Position numbers and translations under genes: made by a program
The notes under the pieces: model-generated
Databases searched by the model: none
What the model was told of the DNA's origin: nothing
Seen by the model: the letters and a program-made list of their open reading frames with translations, nothing else
Part shown: positions 32,631-47,100 of the stretch, one piece after another
Layout: the number at the start of each line of letters is the position of its first letter
Position numbering within the stretch: position 1 is the first letter of the stretch
From: Nilaparvata lugens
Taxonomy: Eukaryota > Arthropoda > Insecta > Hemiptera > Delphacidae
NCBI RefSeq assembly: GCF_014356525.2
Contig: NC_052505.1
Span: 46,828,969 to 46,892,968 of the forward strand
Direction: 5' to 3'
DNA length: 64,000 nucleotides

Positions 32631-33039
32631 TCTGGTGTGGTACACTCACACAACTTTCCTTGCTCATTGATCTATAAGCCTCATCAACGAGGATAATTTA
32701 GGGAATAACATTATGCCAATTGGCGGCTAAATAATTAAAACTACGATTATACTGTGATTGTGTTCAGAGTACATTCTCCTTTGTTTGAATTATAAAATTT
32801 GAGGATTTTTTAAAAGTCGTCAAAACAGCTGTTTTAAAAATAAAATATCAACATGTGTGTCCTTTTGAATAAACTGCTTTACCTACCTACCTCACGCACG
32901 AGAAGAAGGTTAAAAAGTAAATTTCTCAAGGATGAGGTGGACCCCCTGTTAATTTCTCAAGGAGGAGACTCATGCTAGTTAATAGAGCTGATATATAACT
33001 ATACAGGGTATGAAATTGAAAGAAATCGGTCATTTTTGA

Positions 33040-33560
33040 GAAAATCGTGATAGAAATTTAACAAAATTCATTCTTCTCAGGAATATTACGGAGCTCCTGC
33101 AATTTTCTAAGAAATGAGACTCATGTCAGTTGATAGGGCTTATAAATAGCTATCTAGGGTATAAATTTGGTGAAAATCGTTAGAGCCGTTTTCGAGAAAA
33201 CCGTGAAAAACATGGGTTATTAGTAATTATCCGCCATTTTTCTCAATAATATTTCGGAGCTCCTGCAATTTTCTCAGAAATGAGACTAATGTCAGTTGAT
33301 AGGGCTCTTAAATAGCTATCTATGGTATAAATTTGAAGAAAATCGTTACAGCCGTTTTCAAGAAAACCGTGAAAAACATGGTTTTTCAGTAATTATCCGC
33401 CATTTTTCTCATGAATATTATGGAGCTCCTGCAATTTTCCCAGAAATGAGACTCATGTCAGTCCATAGGGCTTATAAATAGCTATCTATGATATAAATTC
33501 GAAGAAAATCGATAGAGCCGTTTTTGAGAAAATCGTGAAAAACATGGTTTTTTAGTAATT
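33040..33560. repeat. ~165-bp tandem repeat, about three copies
   Basis: GAGCTCCTGCAATTTTC recurs at about 33092, 33258 and 33423, and GTGAAAAACATGG at about 33205, 33370 and 33535. A more diverged partial unit precedes from about 32940. Confidence 0.85.
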
Positions 33561-33702
33561 ATCCGCCATTTTCTCCGCCATCTTGAATTGAATTTTATTG
33601 AATTTCTTATTGTCGTGTCCTCATGGTATAAGGACCTCAAGTTTAAAATTTCAAGTCAATCGGTTGATTAGAAATGAAGTTATCGTGCTCACAGACATAC
33701 AC

Positions 33703-33706
<4 letters not shown>

Positions 33707-33782
<76 letters not shown>
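33707..33782. repeat. (CA)n microsatellite within the common repeat
   Basis: Near-perfect CA run at the position occupied by CA/TG runs in the other copies. Confidence 0.95.
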
Positions 33783-33786
<4 letters not shown>

Positions 33787-33914
33787 CAACACCCAAAAAT
33801 CATGTTTTTGGACTAAGAGGACCTTGAAACGTATAGAAAACTTGAAATTGGGGTACCTCAATTTTTTTTGGAAAGCAATACTCTCCTTACCTATGGTAGT
33901 AGGGCAAGGAAAGT

Positions 33915-34985
33915 AAAAAACATAACAATACTACAATAAATATTCTCTGTTGTCTATGTTATTCTTATAAATATTTTTCAGTTTACTTTGAGCATTTTTC
34001 TCGTTAATTTGAGCAAAAGTCTAAATTTCTGAATCGTGTTTCAGTAATTTTTAGCTGGTTGAAACAAACTTAGGTACGATTCTTCCCGCTAGGTCGCGCG
34101 CTTGTCGGTTCAGCCATCTTGTTGTGTTCAGCCATCTTGCATCTCGGTTCAGTCAACAAGCTGTTGGCGTGTATTTTGAATGTGAAGTTTTTGTTCCATC
34201 TGTATTTTTTCTGAATCTTGAATGGATAAAAATGAGAACTTTGGCTGAGAATTCTCAACTTCAATTGGATTATTAATTTTTAAATGAATTAAAGTTGCTA
34301 TTAATAACAGCATCACACACACACACAAAGATTTGATGGATTTCAGCCATCATTTCACCCATAATCATTCAATCAACCACTTCTCATATTCAATGGTAAC
34401 TGTAGGAAAAATTAAATGTGAAATACGTGCGCAAAGTTCTTCTGCTGCACTCAAGAAGCCATTCCGCCCTCGCCTGCGGCTCGGGCGTAAACGTTTCTTT
34501 CGGTGCAGCAAACTGTCACTTTGCGCACTAGTTGCACAAATAACTATTCCCAATTCGAATAGAGTCTCCAATGAAACCTCCTGTCAAATTACCCTGTGGG
34601 ATAATAAGCTATTCCCATATTTTTCACCAGCCTTGTATATTTGAGAATCACTGTTCTATAACATGGATGAGAATAAGTTCCACTGGAATAATGTGAAATT
34701 CAAAGATTCTCATCCAATTATCAGCTATTGCAATCATTAATCAAAAAGAGAAGTATTTGCTCTGAAATTATTTTATTAACAATAACCTGATACAACTGAG
34801 ATAGCTCCGATAGGAATTCACTCTCAGACAATTGATTAGTAGAGATCTATTGTTGGTCTTTCATGGTAATTGGATTGTTGTCAAACCGCTACTTCCCGCT
34901 TCAAGGGTTTCTCAGAATGTCTGATCTCTGTGCATAAACTTAAAGTACCCTGATTATCCTACGAGACTCACTTGTTAATTTGTTA
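33915..34985. other. unannotated stretch
   Basis: No gene recognised. A partly GC-rich 34430-34520 stretch encodes frames on both strands without known motifs. Confidence 0.4.
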
Positions 34986-35450
34986 AACCCACAATCCCGA
35001 TCACTAAGAGAAAGCCATTGGTAGTTGATCAACCGCTACTAGACAAGCTAACAACTTTATCTACCGCTGTGGAAGCTATCAACACTAATATTTTGATTGG
35101 AATCCGTTTACAATCAGGTTCAAGACAATGGGTAACAACAGAGGTGAGAGTGGGTGCCTGGCCTTTGAGGAAGGCAGCAGCGACCCGCGGTGAGTCATCA
35201 GCATGCCTTGTTTTATCAGCAGAGTTGGTGCAGCACGGTAACTTGCTGATTGCTCTGTGCGCTGATTACGTCACAAGTCAACAGGCCAGGTTGCCGCAGC
35301 TGCGGTCCTGATCATGTCAGGTGTCGGTCTGTTTGCCGGACGCAGACATCAGTGACATCAGACATCACTGACATCAAACATCGCTGGCTGTGTTCGGGAC
35401 CCGGATTGCTGTTACAAGGCAAATACGCGTGTTAAGCGCCCGCCCCACTA
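34986..35450. promoter_or_regulatory. moderately GC-rich island, candidate host regulatory DNA
   Basis: Composition stands out from its surroundings. Visible motifs include TGAGTCATCAGCA (AP-1/Maf-like), TTACGTCACAAG (CRE-like) and repeated GACATCA units (35345-35380). A 97-residue frame (35018-35311) could be an exon but has no recognised domain. Confidence 0.3.
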
Positions 35451-38400
35451 AAACGAGACCTGCCAATGATTTATGATTGTTTGGACGCTAGCCTCCTATC
35501 ATCCCTTGTCTGATAACGCAGCAGCAATTTTCCGCTGGCCTCTCTGTTTCAACAAGCCGGTGCGTCACTTCGAACATATATCTCGTCTGCCGATGATCTC
35601 AAAAAGGATTAAAAGTTCAAATAGACATCGAGATAACCATTTCGAAATCACATTCCACCAGAAATGTGGATGATTGTAGTGAGTCTTCGAGGTTGCTATA
35701 AGTTGGAAACGAATGCAGTAATTGAATTTATTAGTTGAATAGAATGAAGAAGTTAAAAAGATGTGATAATATTTCATGGAGTAAAAACCAATTTCTAAGG
35801 GGGTGGGAATGCCTTTACGCATTGGCTAAAACCACATCCAGCGTCGAGACCCACCTGGAACTGTTTATAACAATATAACATCACTTCAGAGTAGGTCCTT
35901 GCTCCTTGAGCTTGAATAATTTGTCACCCAGCTCTCTTCGATGAATTGTTTCATAATTCTAGCTTATCTTGACCAATCAAGTTACTGCCAATCAGTTTGC
36001 TTGTGAAATTGAGCAAGTTGCAGTAAACACAATAATTATCAAAGTACAACACACATTCCTTTCAACTCTAAAAATGTAAAGCAAATTATAACTAAACATA
36101 ATTTTCTTTTAATGTATATATTCTGGGCTACTTAAGGAAGGCGCAGCTGTTAAGGAAAATCACTTAAAGATGATACATGTTCATTCGAAATAACAATTTA
36201 TTTTTGAAACTTGAAAATTAAGTGAACATCGAAAGTTATTGTTTTTGATTTGTTATTTAATATCAAAAACTTCTCGAAACACTGTATTTTTCTACATATA
36301 ACTGAACTGTTGGAAAATATGTTACATAGAATCTCACACTTAATCTCACAAATATCACTTAACTAACACACTCTAGCTCACACTTCAACTTACACTTGAA
36401 TTCACCATTTTAGCTTAAAGCTGAAAGAGCAGCTATTAAGTGGTTAAGAAAACCTATTATTTTGATAACAGTTCAGTGTTTACCGTGAGAAGACGGAGAA
36501 CATAACCACCAATAATAGATATTAATGATGACAAAAATCATCACTATAACCATAGAGAAGAGGAAGAATTAGTAGATATACTATAGTGTCTTTTGAGAAC
36601 CTAAATTCTCAGACAACTATAATTAAGTTTGGAAATCATGCGAGACCCCGATGGTGGAGGGGTTAGTGAAATTTCTAGTACTATTCCAGTGGTGAGGAAT
36701 CCGAAATAAAAATCATTTGACGATTGATTGCCTCTATATTAAATAATTAAATTCAAACAACAGTCCGGAGTCCCTGGCGGAGATGGATGAAGGGGTGAAG
36801 ATGATTGGTCGTCCTCCAGGAATGTTCAGGCGTCGCGGCGACAGATCCAAAAGGGAGTTAGTCTTGTTCTCTCCTCATCAGCGTTTAATGACGTACGATT
36901 CCATCCATGGTTGGAAGAAGTCGCCGGCCCTTTTACAATGGAAATTCTCAGCCCAAACAGAAACCTGATGACAAATTTACAACAGAATTAGAAACATAAT
37001 AATTACCAATATCTAATAGGATTGTATTCAATCGATGATCTAGGTAGATCATCAAATAAATACAATTCACCGCTTCCTATGAGGAAATAATATTATTGAC
37101 ATACATAAATCGAACACTTTACAAATTATAAATCATATTCAATGACAATAATGAAAATACTCACCCAAAAGGGGTATTGAAGATCCAAAGTATAGAGGGA
37201 ATCAATCGTCAATTATCTCAAGCTATCCCATTAGTATATTCTATAAGGGGGACTTTACCTCTAAATATTACTCTTAGCCTACATTCAAAGTAACTTCAAA
37301 AGATGTCCGATTTACTTGGACAATCAATCTCCTGGAGAGAATGAGAATATACCCCCAAACGAAAACATTACTGGAAATTGAAAGAAAATCTCAAGAAACA
37401 GTTGACACTATGACAGCTGGGATTAGAATGATCGCTCTCCTAGTTTTCAGATCCGTCCAGACTGATCAGTTTTACCATAATTACTTTGAAATATTTACCC
37501 GATCGCCTGTGAATTTCTCTTCGCCCACTCTCTTTCTCCTCAGTAAATAAGGAAGGTGATACGTTCAAGCAAGAAGGAAACTAGGAGAGAAAAGTTATTT
37601 CCCTTTTGCAAGTTTAGAATTATGGGATTGATTCAGCATACTTCTGGCGTCTAGATCTGTCGTGAGAATAGATAATTCCAAGTGGGATCGTGGAAATCAA
37701 GGACTTTAATAAGATTCTGATCATAATTATAACGATTCTAGAAATGCTGGCTAAGTAGCCAATGAACAAGAATAAATTTACTATCTTTATGGGAACCGAA
37801 AACTACTTACTTAAGATAGAATAAATTCCATTTAATAACTCAAAATTTTGGTACAATACCATGGTATAGGGCGTTCATTTCCCAAATTTCACCTACTCAA
37901 GTTAATAGTCCTAGAAGTTCTTTCTCGTGAAGATATGTGAAGCTGGTAGTCTCTCATATTGTGCTGTTCTTACTAGCTCACCCGGCCAGAACAGTATTAA
38001 TATTTAGTTTTTTAGCGTATGGCAGATACACAACAAATATATAGCTCATGAGTCTCAAATGCCTAGATATACACTGTAGGCCTATATTTCCAAATTCTTT
38101 GAGATGTTGTGTATTTTTTGGTCAGGAGAGCTATTATAGAATAATAACATTATAACAGGAGAACAGTAATAACATAGTCGACAGAAATCGGCTTGAGTTA
38201 ACAAAAATCGGCTTGAAATGTTGAATATAAACAACCTATATCATGGGATATCCTCTTGTGCTAGCTTTTTTCTATGCTATGAATTCCAGTTTTGTCAAAT
38301 TTCATCTTTTCACCAAAGTCTACAAACAAAGATATCATAGTTCTCTGAAGTATAGAATTTTACTCATTAAAGAGTGTTCCATCTCTTGATTCACTTGTCG

Positions 38401-39464
38401 AAGACTCTCGTCACAAGTATCATGTTATAATTTAATAATATAATGTTTATTGACGCGGCAATTATACGTTGAGCATGGGAAGAACTAAGTGAGCACGAGA
38501 AAATAAAAACAAAAAGGAAACTGGACAATGAGTAAAACACGAAAAGTCGTGGCTTACGTCCTGTGTAATTTGAATTAAGTAGAGAAAGTGTGGCCCATAT
38601 CAGCGGAAAAATGATTTATGTAATCAAAAAGCACTAATGATTCCACAGCATAGAATAATGTTCTTAGAACTTCAATTAGTTGAGGTTGACAAAACTCAAT
38701 GTCTAATGAGAATGAAAAGCTCTTACTTGAAAGGAAATCCAAATGTAGCATTGGAAATACAATATCACAGATACACAAATTGGTTGAATATTAAGCTTCC
38801 AAAAATTGCAATTCATTAGTCAATAAGGATCACAATTCATTTCATTGAAATATTATCATAGTCTAATCAATCATTTTCTGGACTGATCATAGGAGTGCTC
38901 TCCCCTCACAAAACAATTGGAACAATTCATCCGAATTCAGTAGTCATTCTTACATTTTCAGCACAGAAAATATTTCAGTGACGCAGTTTGCGAGCAAGCT
39001 CCCACCCCCTTCCCTGTTGGTAATCAACCACTAAGTATACTATTAGGTGTTCCTTTCTCCAAAAACGAACAACTAAGTTCCAGTTCATATCATCAGTTCA
39101 CTCATTGAAACATATGATGATAAATGCAACCATTGATTGCAACCATTCATTGAATAAACGGGTTTAATAGTTGAACCGATTTTGGAGAAAGCAACCCTTT
39201 TGAATAGAGCCTATCTTTAATGGGTTAATTTGATAGAATCTATCATTGAACTCACATCATTCAAAGCTCTGGAAAAACAACCGCTCCAATTAGATCAACA
39301 GTCATTCGGAATACTCAAAGACACAAAAATTCCATATGAGAAAATTGAGCAACCAGGAACAAAACGATTATGGATTACTCCAAAATAGAATCCTGTCTTT
39401 ACTATTATTGTGAATCTAGTAACTAGTTTCACTAACCTTTCTTTATTGCTGTGTAAATATTGTC
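35451..39464. other. unannotated AT-rich stretch
   Basis: I see no gene. A GC-richer patch at 36770-36960 encodes a 61-residue frame with no recognised motif. The rest is AT-rich with no tandem or inverted structure worth listing. Confidence 0.4.
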
Positions 39465-39668
39465 CACAAGCAGGTAACCTGTGCTCCGCAAGGGTCTATT
39501 TTTAAACCTGACAAACTGAAAACTTGACTTTATGAAATCTTGAGGAAATGAAAATAGGCCTATAACTATCCCCGGTTAAGAATGTATATGCAAGTTAATC
39601 AGTCCAGTAGTTCAGACGTGATGATACGTCAAACACAATTTCTTATCCCGGACGTGTAAAAGCCAGAG
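39465..39668 (+). mobile_element. interspersed repeat, copy 1 of a pair
   Basis: Landmarks CTGTGCTCCGCAAGGGTCTA, AATAGGCCTATAAC, CCAGTAGTTCAGACGTGATG and GACGTGTAAAAGCCAG occur in the same order at 48895-49110. It is non-coding; the superfamily is unknown. Confidence 0.65.
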
Positions 39669-39852
39669 ATAAGAAACTGCTGCTTATATTGAAAAATACT
39701 CATTGTTTGAGTACAAGTTACTCATTCTGTTGCAAGATGAGACATGAGATGGATACTAGGATAGTTCACAATGTATTTGAAAGTTTCAATTGATTTAAGA
39801 AGTCAAAAATTAATCATCAGAATTATTTATAATCTTCTCGTTCATCATTTTC

Positions 39853-40649
<797 letters not shown>

Positions 40650-40659
40650 GATTCCCCAC

Positions 40660-40950
40660 TACTAGTGGTTATGTGAACAGTAGACCTCGCGCAGTTACAA
40701 ACCGCAGCCTCCTCTTATACTGCCCATCAAAGTAAATCCTGTCTGTACGTCGTGTCAGCAAGATATCGGTGTGAAAACGGCTAATGGCTGCTGTGGTTGG
40801 TGTATCAAAAATGCTAACATGAAAAGCTAATCTTCTTCAAGACATATTGGCAACAGGACAGCCCAAGTTCAAAGCAGAGAAAGTTCGAGAGACAATACTA
40901 TGTTATTTTAGTTATTAATTGCATGCGCTATTGCATGCAATCAATGGTTC
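40660..40950 (+). repeat. fragment of the 12171-12899 repeat family
   Basis: It matches the reverse complement of roughly 12640-12899 over most of its length, from TATGTGAACAGTAGACCT to GCATGCAATCAAT. Confidence 0.75.
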
Positions 40951-41029
40951 ATTTATCTATTTATTTATTCATAATAGAGGCAACGGCTCTGACTATCTTA
41001 AAGAATTATGTGCTTATTGCGTATGATAA

Positions 41030-42673
41030 ATGGAAAAAAAAGGTACATCATCAGCCAGGTTGTCTTTTAATATTAAGAAATTGTTCAGGTCTGAATTGAA
41101 ACTGAGCCATAATGTTGAGTCTATAGAATCAGCTGTAAATAAGCGTTCGGCTGCATGGAGGGCTATTCGCAAAAATACCAAGCCAGCACAGTCCACTGTT
41201 ACTTCTTTTACTTCTCTTACTGCAGAAGAATTCAATCAACACTTCATCCGTACTGTGGAGAGAATTCATGAAGATATTGATGCATATGAAGTTCTCTCTG
41301 AGCTTCGAGTCCCAACTCTTAATACACAAGTATCATTTGAAATGAAAGAGGTCACTTGTGATCACATTTTGGATATAGTTTCCAAGATGAAAGCCTCCTC
41401 CAGCAAGGACATTCATTCTCATTCCAGCACCTTGATCAAACAAGTCATCAGATTTATATTATTGCCATTAGCAACCTGTTTAAACGTCTGCATAAGAGAA
41501 GCCGTTTTCCCATCTCTGCTTAAACATTCCAAAACAGTGCCTATTCATAAGAAAGGAGACAAAAACTCACCGGATAACTTTAGACCTATATCTGTTCCAA
41601 CTATCTTCAGCAAGATTCTCGAATATGTTATTACCATGCAACTATATGATTTCTTCGAATCCAATGGTTTGCTTTCCAATTCGCAGTATGGCTTTAGAGA
41701 AGGTAGGTGTACTATTGATGCTGTTAGTTCAGTGGTGACCGATGCCGAGAATGGTTTCAATGATAGAAAGTATGTGGGCCTGGTTTTATTAGATTCAAGT
41801 AGAGCTTTCGATGTAGTTGATCACGGCATTCTGTTGAGAAAGTTGGAATATCTTGGTGTTCGTAATAATTCTCTGCATATATTGAAGTCTTTTTTTAGAG
41901 AATCGTAGTCAGACTGTTGGTGTCAATTCAGTTTTTCAAAGCCTCTAATTGTACCACATGGCGTCTCCCAGGGTTCCATCCTAGGACCACTGCTTTTCAT
42001 GGTGATGATGAATGATATCGAATCCAGTATTGGGTCAAGGGTGTTGTGCTATGCTGATGATTCGTCTATAGTTGCTGTTGATGATGATCTCAGAGCTCTC
42101 GAGCAGAAAATGTCCAGACATCAGGATGAGGCAGCAGCTTGGTTCAGGACAAACAGCCTTTTCCTGAACACAAATAAAACTCAAATGTTGGTGCTAAGCC
42201 TGAGGCAGGTCATTGACGGAGCAAAGAATGCAAAGCTGCTAGGTATCACTCTTGATCAGAGACCTTCTTGGATCCCCCACATCGAAAATGTTTGTTCAAA
42301 GCTCAGCAGAGTGATTTACCTGCTTCGGAATTTGAAAGATTGTGTGCCTAAGAACTATTTGAGAATGTGCTACTTTGCATTCTTTCAGAGCGTCTATACT
42401 CATGGATTGGTCTTGTGGGGTTGTGCTCCAGAAGTTCAAAGGGTGCTACTATTACAAAAGAAGGCATTGCATATCATCTCTGGCGCAGCTTATCTGGAGC
42501 ACTGTAAGCCACTATTCATGAATGAAAATATTATGACCATTCATGGGATGGTGGTTTTCAAACTCTCAATGAACGTGAGGAAGAACATTGACAATAATCA
42601 TTGTAGAGAAGACATTCACAGCTGCAATACAAGGAATAGAATCAGAATAGACGTGCTCTTTACAAGATTTTGA
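41030..42673 (+). pseudogene. LINE reverse transcriptase, 5'-truncated and frameshifted
   Basis: The first frame (41030-41908) has the fingers and palm motifs DNFRPISVPTIFSKILEY, YGFREGRCTIDAV and LLDSSRAFDVVDH. An in-frame TAG at 41906-41908 follows. From about 41940 the same frame resumes with GVSQGSILGPLLF and the YADD box at 42050-42061, then the thumb and C-terminal region (LLGITLDQRPSW, YTHGLVLWGCAP). Between about 41890 and 41935 the expected peptide lies in another frame, so two compensating indels surround the stop. The endonuclease is absent upstream. It is not the same subfamily as the minus-strand LINE. Confidence 0.85.
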
Positions 42674-42939
42674 CTAGTCCTGGCCACTCATCTGTAAAAT
42701 TTTTCAATATCCTCCCTATTACAGTCAGGGAGCTACCAATATTATTGTTTCATTCATGAAAACATTGGAGAATCTACTTTTGAAGAATCCCATATATTTT
42801 TTTATAAGTTCCTTCATCTGCCTGTTTCGGATTATTTTTAGACTAAAGTTTATTTATTATGTCATTTCTCTTGTGTGAGGTCTGCTTTTATAATTTCTGA
42901 TACTAGTGCATGAGATTATTATTATTAATTAGGTCTGTT
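42674..42939 (+). other. 3' sequence of the LINE fragment
   Basis: T-rich non-coding DNA between the RT frame and the satellite, probably LINE 3' UTR. Confidence 0.4.
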
Positions 42940-43908
42940 TAAACATTTGAACTTTTGAACATTTGAACATTTAAACATTTAAACATTTAAACATTTAAAC
43001 ATTTAAACATTTAAACATTTAAACATTTAAACATTTAAACATTCAACATTTAAACATTTAAACATTTAAACATTTAACATTTAACATTTAAACATTTAAA
43101 CATTAACATTTAAACATTTAAACATTAAACATTTAAACATTTAAACATTAAACATTTAAACATTTAAACATTTAAACATTTAAACATTTAAACATTTAAA
43201 CATTTAAACATTTAAACATTTAAACATTTAAACATTAAACATTTAAACATTTAACATTTAAACATTTAAACATTTAAAATTTAAACATTTAACATTTAAC
43301 ATTTAAACATTTAAACATTTAAACATTTAAACATTTAAACATTTAAACATTTAAACATTTAAACATTTAAACATTTAAACATTTAAACATTAAACATTTA
43401 AACATTCAACATTTAAACATTTAAAATTTAAACATTTAAACATTTAAACATTTAACATTTAAACATTTAAACATTTAAACATTTAAACATTTAAACATTT
43501 AAACATTTAAACATTTAAACATTTAAACATTTAACATTTAAACATTTAAACATTTAAACATTTAAACATTTAAACATTTAAACATTTAAACATTTAAACA
43601 TTTAACATTTAAACATTTAAACATTTAAACATTTAAACATTTAAACATTTAAACATTTAAACATTTAAACATTTAAACATTTAAACATTTAAACATTTAA
43701 ACATTTAAACATTTAAACATTTAAACATTTAAACATTTAAACATTTAAACATTTAAACATTTAAACATTTAAACATTTAAACATTTAAACATTTAAACAT
43801 TTAAACATTAAACATTTAACATTTAAACATTTAAACATTCAAACATTCAAACATTTAAACATTAAACATTAAACATTTAAACATTTAAACATTTGATCAT
43901 TTAAACAT
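42940..43908. repeat. 8-bp satellite (AAACATTT)n, ~970 bp
   Basis: Over one hundred AAACATTT units with occasional 6- and 7-bp variants; the first units are GAACATTT. It ends in ACATTAAGAGAAATGTCAAA, which matches the flank of the AAACATAT array at about 10545. Confidence 0.95.
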
Positions 43909-44005
43909 TAAGAGAAATGTCAAACTGTCGACTTGAATCTGAAACCTCACTTCGCTCGGTCAATGAAGAGATTGCAGACCTCAATGTGTTTATTCAATAA
44001 TGCTC

Positions 44006-44186
44006 TTGATTCTATTAAATCATTCACTATGAAGAGATAGCAGACTTCTTGTGTCTCCAGCGTTATTGTCCTGTCACCAGCTGGTTTGGATCTTTGAATA
44101 GTAGAATTGAGATGGGCGTGTACACTAGCGTCAGGTGATCAATTTTCATTACGGCAAGGGAAGTTGTGTGAGTGCGCTACACCAGA
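44006..44186 (+). mobile_element. common short repeat, copy 4, right part
   Basis: It resumes copy 4 at the 12-bp duplication and ends GGCAAGGGAAGTTGTGTGAG...CCAGA followed by T7. Alignment with copy 1 (11400-11575) is collinear. Confidence 0.88.
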
Positions 44187-47100
44187 TTTTTTTGAAAGGG
44201 AGAAGAAGTGAATAAGCATGGATAAAACTCTCAGTGTTAATGATTGCCCTAATTGGATAATGAATTGGAAACATCGTAGAATGAAAATCATTTAAATAAT
44301 TCTCTAACTCGATACACTTTTAAAATAGCTTTTTCAGATATATCAAAGCCCTTTAAAAACGTGGAAAAAATTTCGGCTCTGGTAAGGCCTTGAGCTGGAA
44401 ATAGAGGGTGGTGGAACTCACTATATTGATTAAAGGTTCTAGATGTTGAAGGGTTTAACAAAACGAATTTTATAATTATTATGTAGATCATTTTCTCCAA
44501 TATTTTTTGTGTATTCATTGCAATTCTTATTAATTCAGAACAGGATGGTTATTATTTTATAGACGCCTTGTAATTCAACAATATCGTGCACGTGAACTTC
44601 CATGACATTGTCCCATTAAAATTCAAATCGGCTTGCCCAGCTCGAAAATAGCACGAGTTCTCTTGCCTTTATAATTTATTCGAGCTCTCATGATCCATAA
44701 ACCGAAACTGCAGGCAAATTAATGCAAAATCATGATAAATATCACTTTTATTCGGCTTCTGATTTCCTCTTTGTCATATATCTGGGTTAATAGGAAACTA
44801 AGGAAACATTTTAACCTATCGTTCCTCTTCACAGTAATACATATCTTAGGAATAATAGTTTCATCATAAAGTACATAGCTACTTGATAATACATAGCAAA
44901 ACTACTATGACTTCTATAATAAAGGTTATATTATTTCTTCTTATGTTCTTTATTTTAGATTTTCCTTCCTCTTCTGAGGAGCACTTGAGTTAATGATTAT
45001 CTTTTTTGTCTATTTTGTGAGACTTTTGGGCCTTATCCATCGTTTGATGAATTGATATTATGTTTACTTGGCTTCAAAAACCACTTGTCTTTATTCTCTT
45101 CCATTTCTTCCAAGTAACTCACTTAGTTTACATAGTTTCCTATGTAACTTACTGTGCCGAGCACTATTTTTAATTCAGGCCTTTTCCCAAGTTATAATAG
45201 TAAATTTAATACGCAATAGACTAGAGCCATTATTGTAAGTGAGTTAGCGAAATAAATTATTTTCTCTCTCTCTATTATGAACGGCCATGACTTCGAGTTT
45301 CCCATGATAGATATTTGAAAATTGTGGCTCCGAGTCGTCGAAGAATGTAGATTATGGAATTATCTCTAAAACTTAGCCTTCCTGTCGCCACATAGTGTGC
45401 GATAAGTTGGAAAACAGCAAGCATTGAAATTATAACAAACTACCGATTTTGCAGTTACTATTTGGTCCAAAGGCTCTAGAAGCCACGCGACGATTGGTCA
45501 AATTGATTCCCTTCGCCCAATAGGAGACCTGTTTCTAAATACAGTAGTGGGGATTCCCCAGTCGACAGACCAGATTACGTTTCGGAGGACACTTTGCTAG
45601 TAGCACTACGAGAGTAAAGATGTAGTCATTATGTTTCGCCCTTTTTGGGCAGGTTTATAAGTTTATTTCATTAGTTAATGTAGGAGCTAGTTTTATTTTT
45701 TATTAAAGTTTAAATTTTCTAGTAGTGCCATGTCCTGAAAAGTTTAATTGTGTTTCTTCATCATGTACGAATAATTGTTTCTTCAAATAACCGCTAAGGT
45801 ACGTAAAATAAGGTTAAAATATAATTTAGGGAATTTAATTGATTGAAACTTCCATAAGAGTATTGAATTAATTAAGCCTGTTATTTTTCAAGTTAATAAT
45901 ATTGATTGAGAATAATCCTTTTGATTTTATTAGTGATGGAAGATAATTATAATTTTTTTTCTAAAGAAGTATAGTAAGTTTTCCGTTACGTTACATTTGA
46001 GTTATTGTTTCTGGAAATATATTATCGTAGAGTATTGCTGAAAGTCAGGAAGATAGCCTTTAAATTGGAATGAAATTTTTAAGATTATGTTCATATTGAG
46101 TTTATGACATTTTATATTTTTCAGACTCTGTTTTCTTATGTCATTAAGGCTTTCGAATGATTTAGTAAATTTTTATGACAGAAATCTTAATAGACGAAGA
46201 AGAAAGTTTTTCTTTCCCATGAAATTAATATTAATAAATGTTGGCTAGCGCACAAGTTTCCAACAATACTAGTCGAGCTACTATTTTATGAAAAATTATA
46301 TTTGATTTCGCAAACCAAACGAAAAATATCATATAAGTTAGCATCATTTCAATCTAAATTATTCCTTTCCTAAGAGTATTATATCAATTTATATAAAAGT
46401 TAACATCATAATTAATGAAGTATTCATTCTCTAAAGGCATTATATTAATTTTTTACGGGTGTTTTCATAAATGTTGCATTGTATATTAATGACACTCTGG
46501 CAAGTAAATTTGTTTTAAATCTGTTAAATTTTGAGAATGAAATCAGAACGTCAAGATAAAATCTAAATTGAATAACAGAATAAACTCCTGTTTTAGCTTT
46601 TGATGAATTGTAGGAAGAGTTAGAAATTAATGCTGTAATACATTTATTTACAGCGGTTCATGTGTGTCCCCAAACTTCTTGTACTACCACCCCTTTGGTT
46701 CCGCAACTTTATGTAACACCGCTTCAAGACACCCGTTCAGACGACAGGTCTAGGGACGTAAGAGGACGTCGCCGTCAAGCCAAATTCAACCGGTAAAAGT
46801 TCACCGCCAAAAACAAGGTACTGTAACCCCGACGATAAAGCAACGTACAGACCAACGAAAGTGCAGTGTAGTGAAACAAAGGTTCATTCGAGAATGTCAA
46901 TCAAAAGTGGGGATTCAAAATTATTATGAAATGGGTTATATGGGTTACTATCGACGAAACTTGGGTTCAACGGGCTTTTCTTTCTTGAGTAATTCCATGT
47001 TGAAATTAACTTGTTATACCTGGATGATGTTGGATCCAAGATGGCGGACAAAAGTTTTGAAGCGACAGAAATTTTTTTCAATCGGGATAGGATTTCATGG

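Larger units (their letters stand above)
32631..33914 (-). mobile_element. common short repeat, copy 3, internally expanded
   Basis: Both ends match the family (TCTGGTGTGGTACACTCACA; fold-back ending GGCAAGGAAAGT), with AAAAA on each side. It is longer than copies 1 and 2 because of a 165-bp tandem repeat (about 33040-33560). Confidence 0.8.
40650..44005. mobile_element. composite insertion splitting the common repeat
   Basis: The 3356-bp insert is bounded by TTGATTCTATTA at 40638-40649 and 44006-44017. It comprises a fragment of the 12171-12899 repeat (40660-40950), a broken LINE reverse transcriptase (41030-42673), an 8-bp satellite (42940-43908) and the same satellite flank as at 10545-10604. 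The 12-bp duplication length suits target-primed LINE integration, but the whole is composite. Confidence 0.8.
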
